IMG/VR virus record: IMGVR_UViG_3300037261_000179
Location: 1 to 57,088 of that record
Direction: 5' to 3' (one strand)
DNA length: 57,088 bases
From: a virus
The position numbers were made by a program, and so were the translations under genes. Positions 15,083 to 22,823 of this stretch are shown here, piece by piece; positions within the stretch are counted from its first letter, which is position 1, and each line of letters starts with the position of its first letter. A model generated the notes under the pieces. The model searched no databases and was not told the origin of the DNA. It was given only the letters and a program-made list of their open reading frames with translations.

Positions 15083-15475
15083 ATGAAACGTTACCTCAAT
15101 GGCGAGCATGGCAAGTCCTGCGCAACGCCTGACTGCAAAAACAAAAGGGCGGGGAAGGCCAACTTCTGCTCCACCTGCCGCAGCCGGGCTTACCGGGCGA
15201 AGCATCCGGGCCGAGCCGCCTACTACAATCTAAAGCACCGGGCCAAGGAGCGAAAGATCAAGTTCGAACTTACCCGCTTTGAGTTTTTGGAGTGGTGTCG
15301 GAAGACCGGCTACGACAGACTCAAAGGCCGCCACGCCGAAGGCATGTCGGTGGACCGAATCCGTGAAAACGAAAGCTACAACATAAACAACATCCAGATG
15401 ATGACCCTCAGTGAGAATTCCGTGAAATCGCACAAGTGCGAAATCGAGCCGACTCCTGAAGGAGAAACATTCTAG
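15083..15475 (+). CDS. HNH-like endonuclease with N-terminal zinc ribbon
   Basis: 130 aa from ATG 15083; an in-frame GTG at 15014 would add 23 residues but lies right after the terminator. Four cysteines (SCATPDC and FCSTC) form a zinc ribbon. A basic helical segment follows (YYNLKHRAKERKIKFEL), then SVDRIRENESYNINNIQMMT and SENSVKSH, the VDRI...GY...N.Q..t..eN signature of phage HNH endonucleases (GP49/HNH_3-like). Such genes are often free-standing homing endonucleases or nicking enzymes. Insertion between replication genes behind a terminator fits a mobile homing gene. Confidence 0.65.
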   Translation: MKRYLNGEHGKSCATPDCKNKRAGKANFCSTCRSRAYRAKHPGRAAYYNLKHRAKERKIKFELTRFEFLEWCRKTGYDRLKGRHAEGMSVDRIRENESYNINNIQMMTLSENSVKSHKCEIEPTPEGETF

Positions 15476-17712
15476 TGATCGTCCTCTCCAACAAGCCGGA
15501 GTTCCCCATCTGGCCCAACCTCGGGGAAAAGACCGCCAAGATAGGCGTTCTGCCGTGGGACTGGGACGTGACGGAAGAGGATGTCACCCGGGTCCGGTCG
15601 ATGAACAAGCCGGACCGCAAAAAGTACATGGAGCGGACTGACGTGTCTTGGAACGTCTACTCCGCGGCTAAGGGAGAAAACTGGTACCACCCCATTTCCA
15701 ATGAAAACCCACCCTTCTCCGTCATGGCGTTCGTGGCCGACTACGATCTGCCTATCGACTTTACTTTCGTGGAAGCCGCCTGCAAACAGACACTCAAGCT
15801 GCACGGTTGGTGCCCTACTCACATCGAGACCAGCCTTTCAAAGCATATTAGGTGCGTGTGGTTGTTTCAGAAGCCTGTACTTTGCACAGGGAAGAAATTC
15901 GCCGACGAATTTCTCAAACGAGTTGGCGCGTTGGTGGGGGCTGACGCATTTCTACCAGGCATTGATCGGAAGTCTTACGACGTGGCGATGCGATGGACGA
16001 ATGGAGGGTATTGGCATGAACTGGATTTCGCCCGCCCCGTACCCGCGGATGTTCTGGTCGGGATCGCAGTCAAAACGCAGGCCGCAATATCGACGAAGAA
16101 GTCGGACATTCCGCTAGAAAAAGCTTCGGAGCTATTACTGGAAAAATATCCCAATTTCGCCAAGTTTGGCGTTCTTAAACAGAATGCCGTGGGCCTCCGG
16201 TTTTGGGACGAAAAAGCCGACAACCCCAACGGAGCCATGTGTGTGGACCGAGGATTTGCCTGCGTGACAGGCGACAAGCCCCTCATGACATGGGAGGAGC
16301 TTTTGGGGAAAAACATCGTGGAGAAGATGCGCCTGACCAACTACGGCGAAGTTTCCCAGGACATGTACTTCGACGGAAAATCCTACTGGGTGAAGAAACG
16401 GGAGCTATTCTACAACTGGGACCGGCAAGACACGCTTCTCCGTATCGCCGCTTTTGGGTACGAGCGCTCACGGCAGAAAGGCGAATCCCAGAGCGCCGCC
16501 GAGCTGATCCTGAGCCATATTCATGAGACCAACCGCATCGACGGTGCGGCGCCGCTGCTCTACCGGCCCGAAGGGGTGGTCGATTACCAGAACAACAGGG
16601 TTCTGAATATCAGCCGGGGCCGGCCTTTGGCCATGGCCGACAAACTGGATTCCAGCCCGGACGACTTCCCTTGGATGTGGTCCTTTTTCAACGTGTTCTT
16701 TGCCCGGCCTGACTTGCGGCCCCTTGACCATTTCCTGATCTGGTGGCGCCGGTTTTATGAGAGTGCCATAAAAATGAAACCGACAAACGGTCACGCGGTT
16801 TTTATTTGCGGTCCCAGGGAATGCGGAAAAAACTTGGTGTCGGAGCTTATTCTGCCCGTGGCCATGGGAGGAATGGCCCCGAATCCATACCGGTACCTGA
16901 TGGGAGAGACGGACTTTTCGGACGACATTTTTGCGTCCCCGATCATGGCCATCAATGACGAGGACGCCCCGCCCGAGCACAAAAAGACCATTTTCGAACA
17001 GAAGATCAAAGCCCTCGTGGCGAACAATGAGCACAGCTACCACCCGAAGTTCATGAAAAAGGTCCGGATCACTTGGGACGGGCGGCTGATCGTGACACTA
17101 AACGACGGGCCAAAGGACGTAGGGCTGCTGCCCATGCTGAATCCTAACACGGTGGACCGGCTTCATTTCTTCCGGGCGCAACGTCACGACCACGAGTTTT
17201 TCGACAAACAGAAGAACAGGGAGATCGTCGAACGGGAGCTGCCGTTCCTCCTCCGTTGGCTTGTGGACACATACAAGGCCCCAACGGATCTGCTATTGAA
17301 TGGGCGCTTCGGAATGAAAAGCTTCCATGATCCTGAACTCGTCAAGACGAACCGGCAGGAGCAGATCAGTTACAACCTGCTGGAGCTGCTGGGGGCTTGG
17401 ATGCAGAATCCGCAGTGGAACGGAGGGGCGGCGACTTGGACCGGAACACCGACGGACCTGCTGCGGGCCCTGAGCGCCGACGAAACGCTGGAAATTTTGC
17501 TCAAGACTTGGGACCCCACGAAGCTGGGCCGTGCGCTGGGCGACTTGGCCAGAGGGCAGACACCAGGCGTCAGCTACGATCCTGCGCACAAGAGCAGACG
17601 GTACGTACTCAGCAAGGCCGAAATTACGGCGACGGTGCAGGGGCTGCCAATGGTACAGAAGGCTGTCACGCAGAATTTGAATCTTCAACCGGCGGGAGTG
17701 GACGACGAATGA
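15475..17712 (+). CDS. PrimPol-helicase fusion (DNA primase-helicase)
   Basis: 745 aa from GTG 15475 (TAGTG overlap, with GAAGGAG upstream). The N-terminal region has the archaeo-eukaryotic primase signature: DYD at 89-91, then S-K-H at 122-124 (TSLSKHIRCVWLF), and Asp164 as likely third metal ligand. The C-terminal SF3-like ATPase has Walker A GPRECGKN at 444-451 and Walker B IMAINDED at 488-495 (DUF5906-type). It should make primers and unwind the fork for the downstream DNA polymerase. The sequence between the domains (about 200-400) is not recognised. It overlaps the polymerase gene by ATGA. Confidence 0.75.
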   Translation: MIVLSNKPEFPIWPNLGEKTAKIGVLPWDWDVTEEDVTRVRSMNKPDRKKYMERTDVSWNVYSAAKGENWYHPISNENPPFSVMAFVADYDLPIDFTFVEAACKQTLKLHGWCPTHIETSLSKHIRCVWLFQKPVLCTGKKFADEFLKRVGALVGADAFLPGIDRKSYDVAMRWTNGGYWHELDFARPVPADVLVGIAVKTQAAISTKKSDIPLEKASELLLEKYPNFAKFGVLKQNAVGLRFWDEKADNPNGAMCVDRGFACVTGDKPLMTWEELLGKNIVEKMRLTNYGEVSQDMYFDGKSYWVKKRELFYNWDRQDTLLRIAAFGYERSRQKGESQSAAELILSHIHETNRIDGAAPLLYRPEGVVDYQNNRVLNISRGRPLAMADKLDSSPDDFPWMWSFFNVFFARPDLRPLDHFLIWWRRFYESAIKMKPTNGHAVFICGPRECGKNLVSELILPVAMGGMAPNPYRYLMGETDFSDDIFASPIMAINDEDAPPEHKKTIFEQKIKALVANNEHSYHPKFMKKVRITWDGRLIVTLNDGPKDVGLLPMLNPNTVDRLHFFRAQRHDHEFFDKQKNREIVERELPFLLRWLVDTYKAPTDLLLNGRFGMKSFHDPELVKTNRQEQISYNLLELLGAWMQNPQWNGGAATWTGTPTDLLRALSADETLEILLKTWDPTKLGRALGDLARGQTPGVSYDPAHKSRRYVLSKAEITATVQGLPMVQKAVTQNLNLQPAGVDDE

Positions 17713-19610
17713 GACGCGACGCCATGATCGACAGTGAGTGGTTCTACAGCGCGGACCTGTCCATTCAGCACATGTGCGCGAAAAAGTATTTTTCGCAGTC
17801 GTACAGCTATCTCTGGAGTTTCGTCACCGACGGCTACCGCTGGGCCGGTACGCCGCAGGAATTCCGGGAAAACTACGTGGCACAGGCCATCATCGCGGAT
17901 TCCAACACCAACCTTTGGGCCGTCAATTCGAACTTCGATTTTCAAGGCGCCGAGAAAGAGTTTCCCGAACTGGGGATCACAAAACGGCCATGGCAGTGCG
18001 TCTCCGACTACGCTGTGCATCACCAACGCCCGCGCTCCCTCGCCTCCCTTCACTATACGCTGACTGGCCGCCCCCACTCCAAGACGATGCGAAACGTCAT
18101 GAAGGGCCGGCATTTTTGCGAATTCTTGGGCTTTGAGCAGGACAACGTAAAGGCCATGAATCTGGCGGACTCCGATGTGGCGCTGGAAGATCTGGGTGAG
18201 CTGCGCAAGCTCGGCCCGATGTCCCAAACGGAGAGGGAAGTGGCCGCGCATACCCGGATGATCTGCCGGCGAGGGATCAACACGGACCCGGAGTACATTG
18301 AGAAATGCCGCCAGGCGCTCACTTGGATCAGGCACAACGCGAAGCAGAAGCTGCCATGGTTCGAAGTTGACACGCCCCTCTCCGTGCAGGCTTTCAACAC
18401 TTGGTCCTGCAAACAGGGCGTCGCTCCGCCCAACAATCTCAAAAAGGACGGCGCGGATTTTACCGACTGGATGGAAGCCAACCCCAAGCTTGCACCGGTC
18501 ATGCGGGCCCGTCAGGCATTTGAGTTGTCCAACAGGAAACTTTCCCACATTGAAAAATTCCTCTCCAAGTGCCACGAAGGGATTTACTACCCGGACCTCC
18601 TCTACTGCGGAGCTCCGCACACCCGCCGCTGGTCGGCCAAAGGCTCCAGTGACGGCTCCCAAACCGACGGCGACGACACGCACTCGGGCTTCAATATCCA
18701 AAACATGGACCGGGAGCCCCTGTTCGGGGACATCGTGCCTGATTTCATTTCACCCCTCCCACCGGTCAAAAAAGGACAGCCGCAGCCCGGCATCTTTTTC
18801 CGTAATTTCCTCGTCCCTCGGCCCGGAAAAAAGTTCGTAGTCCTGGACTTTGCCCAAGTAGAACCACGCTGCCTGTTCTGGCTGGCCCAATGTGAAAAGC
18901 TGCTCCAAATGGTGCGGGAAGGATATTCGATCTATGAGGCGTTTGCCCGGACCACCGGAATGTGGAACGAGCCCGGCAAACTCAAGGAGACGGCCCCCAC
19001 TGCCTACTATGTGAAGGTAAAGAACGCTGCAATCGGCAGCGGCTACGGCATGGGTGGCCCGCGGTTTTCCAAGTACGCCAAGATTCCGGTGCAGGAAGCC
19101 ACGGACCTGATTCAGCTGATTCGCGCCAACAACCCCAGCGTTCCCGGGTTCTGGCGCCGGCTGCAAAGCCTCTGTGTCCGCGCGGCGCAGGAGAAGGCCC
19201 CGTTGGAAATTCAGATGCCCAACGGCAGTATGTTTCGGTATTTCAATGTCACCAAGTACGAGCGCCACACTGACGAGGGTGCCGTGATGTACGCCTACCG
19301 GGGCGACAAGGTGCTGGGAGAGTTGAATCCGAAGAACACGGCAGACATTTACGGCGGACGGCTGACGGAGAATGTGACTCAGCGCATGGCCCGGGACCTT
19401 GTGGCCGAAGCCATCCTCCGCTTGGAAAAAGCCGGCCTGCCCGTGTGCTTCCATGCCCATGACGAAATCGTGGTTGAAGTGGACGAAGCTGACGCCAAGG
19501 AGGCTTTCATCAGAGGCCGGCAGATCATGGAAATGGTCCCTGACTGGGCGTACGGTCTGCCAATTGGCACAAGCGGTGGGGTTTATGATAGGTATTGTAA
19601 AGCCGATTGA
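17709..19610 (+). CDS. Family A DNA polymerase with degenerate exonuclease domain
   Basis: 633 aa. Motif A VVLDFAQVEPR (Asp380, Glu385), motif B K438...Y446-G447 in KNAAIGSGYGMGG, and motif C HDE at 584-586: all palm residues present. The N-terminal exonuclease domain is recognisable but altered: the D-x-E of ExoI is D-L-S at 16-18, NSNFD at 73-77 fits ExoII, and the Y-C-x-x-D-V of ExoIII is missing. Proofreading may therefore be weak or lost. In motif B the usual Arg (E. coli R754) aligns with Tyr434. This is the replicative polymerase, ATGA-coupled to PrimPol. Confidence 0.9.
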   Translation: MRRDAMIDSEWFYSADLSIQHMCAKKYFSQSYSYLWSFVTDGYRWAGTPQEFRENYVAQAIIADSNTNLWAVNSNFDFQGAEKEFPELGITKRPWQCVSDYAVHHQRPRSLASLHYTLTGRPHSKTMRNVMKGRHFCEFLGFEQDNVKAMNLADSDVALEDLGELRKLGPMSQTEREVAAHTRMICRRGINTDPEYIEKCRQALTWIRHNAKQKLPWFEVDTPLSVQAFNTWSCKQGVAPPNNLKKDGADFTDWMEANPKLAPVMRARQAFELSNRKLSHIEKFLSKCHEGIYYPDLLYCGAPHTRRWSAKGSSDGSQTDGDDTHSGFNIQNMDREPLFGDIVPDFISPLPPVKKGQPQPGIFFRNFLVPRPGKKFVVLDFAQVEPRCLFWLAQCEKLLQMVREGYSIYEAFARTTGMWNEPGKLKETAPTAYYVKVKNAAIGSGYGMGGPRFSKYAKIPVQEATDLIQLIRANNPSVPGFWRRLQSLCVRAAQEKAPLEIQMPNGSMFRYFNVTKYERHTDEGAVMYAYRGDKVLGELNPKNTADIYGGRLTENVTQRMARDLVAEAILRLEKAGLPVCFHAHDEIVVEVDEADAKEAFIRGRQIMEMVPDWAYGLPIGTSGGVYDRYCKAD

Positions 19611-19623
19611 CCAAATGGAAAAC
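19606..19623 (+). promoter_or_regulatory. TTGAC-ATGGAAA element (variant copy)
   Basis: TTGACCAAATGGAAAAC spans the end of the polymerase gene and the following gap. It resembles TTTGAC(A/G)GATGGAAAGT found at 57034-57050 and, on the minus strand, at 49400-49416, but with one extra base between the two halves. GTGTTGCAATGTTGACA follows at 19629-19645. Probably drives or controls the 19.6-21.3 kb genes. Confidence 0.35.
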
Positions 19624-19637
19624 TTTCTTGTGTTGCA

Positions 19638-19814
19638 ATGTTGACATCCGAGCAAATATCGTCCATTCGTCTTTCAACCAAGCCCGACAGCGTCCTCGCC
19701 CGGCGCTTCAAAGTTTCCAGAAAAGAAATAATCAACGCCCGTTCCAACCATGAAAGAAGCTACCACTGCCTCTCCCTACCTGTTCGTCAACCTATCGAAG
19801 GACGCTCTGCTTAA
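19638..19814 (+). CDS. Possible small helix-turn-helix protein (58 aa)
   Basis: A short frame from ATG 19638: MLTSEQISSIRLSTKPDSVL, then ARRFKVSRKEIINARS. The middle reads as a helix-turn-helix (scanning helix, RFKVS turn, recognition helix). The last 22 codons overlap the next gene and look less protein-like. It fills an otherwise empty 139-bp gap after the TTGAC element. Confidence 0.35.
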   Translation: MLTSEQISSIRLSTKPDSVLARRFKVSRKEIINARSNHERSYHCLSLPVRQPIEGRSA

Positions 19815-20148
19815 AGCCCTCACGGAAGCTTACGCGACCAGCCAACCGATTAATGAAAAGCTGGTCGATATCAGCCTCCACATCGCGGGAATCACGGCGG
19901 AGATTTACCGCCGCTCGATCGTCAAACAGTCCGGTCTGCCGGTTTCCCGGGTCCGCACGGTGATGAAGATTTCATTGAACGTACACCCAAACAAGGGCCT
20001 CCAGCTCGTCGCCCAGCGGCTGGCCCAGCTGAAGGACCAAGGCATAGAGATTACCGCGGTCACCTACGACGAAAACACGTCGGAATTTTCCTTCTACACC
20101 AAACCCGAATTCCAAATTACCGATGAAGCGCCGACGGAAAAAGTCTAA
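19750..20148 (+). CDS. Hypothetical protein (132 aa)
   Basis: Start context CCAACC-ATG, no Shine-Dalgarno. MKEATTASPYLFVNLSKDAL leads into helices (LVDISLHIAGITAEIYRRSI), then SGLPVSRVRTVMKISLNVHP and a strand-rich end (GIEITAVTYDENTSEFSFYT). No known domain. Overlaps the next gene. The position between polymerase and resolvase suggests a replication or recombination accessory role. Confidence 0.5.
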   Translation: MKEATTASPYLFVNLSKDALLKALTEAYATSQPINEKLVDISLHIAGITAEIYRRSIVKQSGLPVSRVRTVMKISLNVHPNKGLQLVAQRLAQLKDQGIEITAVTYDENTSEFSFYTKPEFQITDEAPTEKV

Positions 20149-20422
20149 GATTCTCGGGCTGTTTGGCCCGATTACAGAACTGGACCGGCACTTGTTTATG
20201 AAACACAGAGTCATCTACAAACTACCACCAAGCCGTCCGATCACTGCCTACCAGTGGTTCGGGTACGTTCCGGATCGGAGGGGACTTATCGCGCGTCTTT
20301 CACTCCTTTCAAAAGAACAGACCACCCAAAAATTCAACTGGTTCGAAAAGAAACTCCGTTCCTCCAAAAAGCACATCAAGCGCTACACCCAAAAATTCAA
20401 GAAAAGGAAAATTTCCAAATGA
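20123..20422 (+). CDS. Small very basic protein (99 aa)
   Basis: Starts MKRRRKKSKILGLFGPITEL within the end of the previous gene. Lys/Arg-rich at both ends (FEKKLRSSKKHIKRYTQKFK), so nucleic-acid binding is likely, with an aromatic middle (YQWFGYVP). Its stop overlaps the regulator start. Less G/C-rich at third positions than its neighbours. No family recognised. Confidence 0.45.
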   Translation: MKRRRKKSKILGLFGPITELDRHLFMKHRVIYKLPPSRPITAYQWFGYVPDRRGLIARLSLLSKEQTTQKFNWFEKKLRSSKKHIKRYTQKFKKRKISK

Positions 20423-20748
20423 GCAATTTCAACAGTCAATCAATGGTGAACTGGCTTCGGGCCATGGTCATGGCCATGCCCCACGGCGGGAAAAAGGAAG
20501 TAGCAGACATGCTGGGATTGTCCCCCTCCGGCCTGTCCAAGCTTCTGTCCGACCCCGAGCGCGGATTTGACGAAAAAACCCTCCGCGCCGTCGCGTGGGT
20601 CGAAACCACCAAGGCGTCCCGGTACCCGGAGGAAACCTTCCCCATCATCGCCTCCGTCAACGTGGGCCCCTTGGTCGTGGAGACGCGGCAGATTGCGGAG
20701 GGCACGAAACCGTTCTACACTTGGCGCCTGAAGGACGAGCCAAAGTGA
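20419..20748 (+). CDS. Cro/CI-type helix-turn-helix regulator
   Basis: 109 aa. Helix-turn-helix at about residues 25-55: GGKKEVADMLGLSPSGLSKL, LSDPERGFDEKTLRAVAWVE, the XRE/Cro pattern. The C-terminal half (IIASVNVGPLVVETRQIAEG) could be a dimerisation strand region. ATGA-coupled upstream, GTGA-coupled to the resolvase. Could repress or activate phage promoters; the palindromic sequences at 56.8-57.03 kb are candidate operators, but this link is untested. Confidence 0.65.
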   Translation: MSNFNSQSMVNWLRAMVMAMPHGGKKEVADMLGLSPSGLSKLLSDPERGFDEKTLRAVAWVETTKASRYPEETFPIIASVNVGPLVVETRQIAEGTKPFYTWRLKDEPK

Positions 20749-21296
20749 ACGTCTTGGCTGTCGATCCTGGAATGTCCGGTGCCGTAGTGGTAGTATGGGC
20801 CCGCGGGATTCACGTCCGGCGGGACTTCAAGCATCCCGAGGATATGACCCGAGCAGTGGACGAACTGTCACAGCATGCTGATACCGCAGTTATTGAAATG
20901 GTGGCCTCCCGCCCAGGACAAGGAGTCGCCAGCCAATTCAGCTTTGGGTTTTCTGCGGGATGTGCTACGGGAGCGCTCTTAAGCAACGGCTTTTCCCAAT
21001 TTGATGAACGGAAAAAGCCTCTGTTCGAAGTCTCGCCCCTGCGCTGGCAAAATTATTACTGGGAACTACTCGGAGGGCGCCCGGAGGAAACATCTTTCGA
21101 CTCTATAGCTGTTGCAACTCAGTTTCACCCGCCGTCTGTCGAATTCCTGACCCGGGTCAAAGACCACAACACGGCCGATGCCATCCTCATGGCCCTTTGG
21201 TACATTCTGACGCAGCCCAAGGAAGGCTCAATCCGACAAAAGGACCGAACTCGCCTTGGTTGGCTGCACAAGCGATTCAACAAGCCTGAAATATAA
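20745..21296 (+). CDS. RuvC-like Holliday junction resolvase
   Basis: 183 aa from GTG 20745 overlapping the previous TGA. RNase H-like fold with Asp7 (LAVDPGMSGA), Glu51 (AVIEMVAS, followed by RPGQG) and Asp145 (DHNTADAILMALW), the metal-binding set of RuvC-type resolvases. Phage enzymes of this type cut branched DNA before packaging or during recombination. It ends the replication block, next to the Ig-domain genes. Confidence 0.75.
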   Translation: MNVLAVDPGMSGAVVVVWARGIHVRRDFKHPEDMTRAVDELSQHADTAVIEMVASRPGQGVASQFSFGFSAGCATGALLSNGFSQFDERKKPLFEVSPLRWQNYYWELLGGRPEETSFDSIAVATQFHPPSVEFLTRVKDHNTADAILMALWYILTQPKEGSIRQKDRTRLGWLHKRFNKPEI

Positions 21297-21336
21297 TACT
21301 TGACGAAATTCAAGTTTGACGGAAGCTGGCTTCACC
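21297..21336 (+). promoter_or_regulatory. Candidate promoter region for Ig-domain genes
   Basis: TATAAT at 21292-21297 lies at the end of the resolvase gene, and TTGACG occurs twice just after (21300-21305 and 21316-21321). The hexamers are not at consensus spacing from each other, so which acts is unclear. CTTCACC precedes the ATG; no Shine-Dalgarno. Confidence 0.35.
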
Positions 21337-22035
21337 ATGAAACAACTTCCCTTCGCAGTCATCTACGGCGGCACTCTGAATCCGAATGTCGTCCTGTCTT
21401 CGACCAACACCATCATCGCCGGTACCGTCACGGCCATCAACCTGGCCATCGCCGAGCTGAACGCCAATTTCGCCAACTACGGGTACGCTGCTACCCCCGC
21501 GCTTCCGACCATCCCCGCCATTCCGACCCCGGGCAGTCTGGCCCCGAACGGTATCGCCTACCTGCAGAGCCAAGTCCCCGGCGGCGTCACCTGCGGGCCC
21601 TCGACCAGCTATTTGCTGATCGACGCGTTCCTTTCGGTCGGGTACGCCGATCCTTCCGGCGATCTCGACCGCCTCACTTCCGAGCAAACGGTGGCAAATT
21701 TGCTCATTGCCCGCGCGGTGCTCAGCACTGCCGCCGCCGTGGCTATCACGGTCCAGCCGACCAACCAAACGATTGCCCACAACGCGGCCGGAGCTATCGC
21801 CCTAACCGCCACCGGTACCGGTCGTACCTACGAATGGTACATTCAGCTGCTTGGTACCTCCGCTTTCCAGCGCGTCACCGATGCCGGTCCATTCACCACT
21901 TCTGCCACCGCATCCCTCACGATCACGAATCCGGTCTTGGCTACCTACAACGGCTCCAAGTTCATCTGTCTCGTGCGTAGCGCTTCTGGCGGCCAGGTCC
22001 TCGGATCAACCGTCGTCACCCTCACCGTCTCGTAA
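21337..22035 (+). CDS. Ig-like domain protein, candidate virion decoration protein (paralog 1)
   Basis: 232 aa. A shared N-terminal domain (MKQLPFAVIYGGTLNPNVVL, GPSTSYLLIDAFLSVGYADP) is followed by an Ig-like beta-sandwich at about residues 140-232 (ITVQPTNQTIAHN, YEWYIQ, ASLTITNPVLATYNGSKFIC). Ig-like domains are common on phage capsid and tail surface proteins, where they bind carbohydrate or cells weakly. No signal peptide. It is encoded on the strand opposite all other structural genes. Next to a paralog. Confidence 0.6.
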   Translation: MKQLPFAVIYGGTLNPNVVLSSTNTIIAGTVTAINLAIAELNANFANYGYAATPALPTIPAIPTPGSLAPNGIAYLQSQVPGGVTCGPSTSYLLIDAFLSVGYADPSGDLDRLTSEQTVANLLIARAVLSTAAAVAITVQPTNQTIAHNAAGAIALTATGTGRTYEWYIQLLGTSAFQRVTDAGPFTTSATASLTITNPVLATYNGSKFICLVRSASGGQVLGSTVVTLTVS

Positions 22036-22064
22036 GGCCCTTTGGCAGTTCAAAATTTTCCACC

Positions 22065-22757
22065 ATGAAACTCCTCCCCTTCGCCGTCATTTATGGCGGC
22101 CTGCTCAACACCAACGTCATTCTGTCCTCGCTGAACAACGTTCACACCGCGACTGTCGCCCAGCTGGCGCTGCAGATTGCGGAGGTGAACACGAACTACA
22201 GCTTGTACGGGTTCAACGCTTCGCCGGCCATTCCGTCGCTGCCTGCAATCCCGACCATGACATATACGGCTCCCCAGGCCATCGCGTACTTCCAAAGTCA
22301 GCCCAACACCACGAGCTACAATCACGGCCCTTCGACCAGTTTCCTGCTGATCGACGCCGACACGGCGAACGGGTTTGATGACCCGAACAACGCCCTGAAC
22401 GGCATCCTCACCGACGCCAACTTGGTGGCGATTTCAGCGGCGGCGCGGGCACTTCGGGCAAACATCACGACCCAGCCCACCGCTGCGGTCACGATCGCGC
22501 ACAACGCGAGCGGTAACCTCGGTACTGTGGTTGCCAGTGGAGCGGGCAATACCTTTCAGTGGCAGTACCGGCTCCTAGGCACCGGGGCTTGGCTCAACGT
22601 ACCGGCCACCGGGCCTTTCTCCAATGTGACCACGGCGACTCTCACGATTGCCAATCCGGTATTGGTCACCTACGACCAAACCGTTTTCCGGTGCGTGGTG
22701 CAGAGCACAGGCTCCGGTCCGGTGTGCTCCTCCAGCAGCACCCTCACGGTCACGTAA
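22065..22757 (+). CDS. Ig-like domain protein, candidate virion decoration protein (paralog 2)
   Basis: 230 aa, clearly homologous along its whole length to the gene just upstream: MKLLPFAVIYGGLLNTNVIL, GPSTSFLLIDAD, ITTQPTAAVTIAHNASG, FQWQYRLLGTGAW, TLTIANPVLVTYDQTVFRCV. Same layout of N-terminal domain plus Ig-like domain at about 138-230. The TTTCCACC-ATG start lacks Shine-Dalgarno. A tandem duplication that has diverged, perhaps for different surface ligands. Ends before a hairpin at the convergence point. Confidence 0.6.
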   Translation: MKLLPFAVIYGGLLNTNVILSSLNNVHTATVAQLALQIAEVNTNYSLYGFNASPAIPSLPAIPTMTYTAPQAIAYFQSQPNTTSYNHGPSTSFLLIDADTANGFDDPNNALNGILTDANLVAISAAARALRANITTQPTAAVTIAHNASGNLGTVVASGAGNTFQWQYRLLGTGAWLNVPATGPFSNVTTATLTIANPVLVTYDQTVFRCVVQSTGSGPVCSSSSTLTVT

Positions 22758-22787
22758 AACACTTGGCGGTAGAACAGCGTTACGGGC

Positions 22788-22816
22788 GAGACCCGGGATC
22801 GAAAGGTCCCGGGCTC
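22788..22816 (+). terminator. Hairpin at convergent gene boundary
   Basis: GAG-A-CCCGGGA (22788-22798) pairs with TCCCGGG-CTC (22807-22816) around TCGAAAGG-type loop, with a single bulged A. Followed on the plus side by a pyrimidine-rich TTCGTTCCT. Between the stop of the second Ig-domain gene and the end of the minus-strand ejection gene, so it can separate both blocks. The weak T-run lowers certainty for factor-independent action. Confidence 0.65.
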
Positions 22817-22823
22817 TTCGTTC

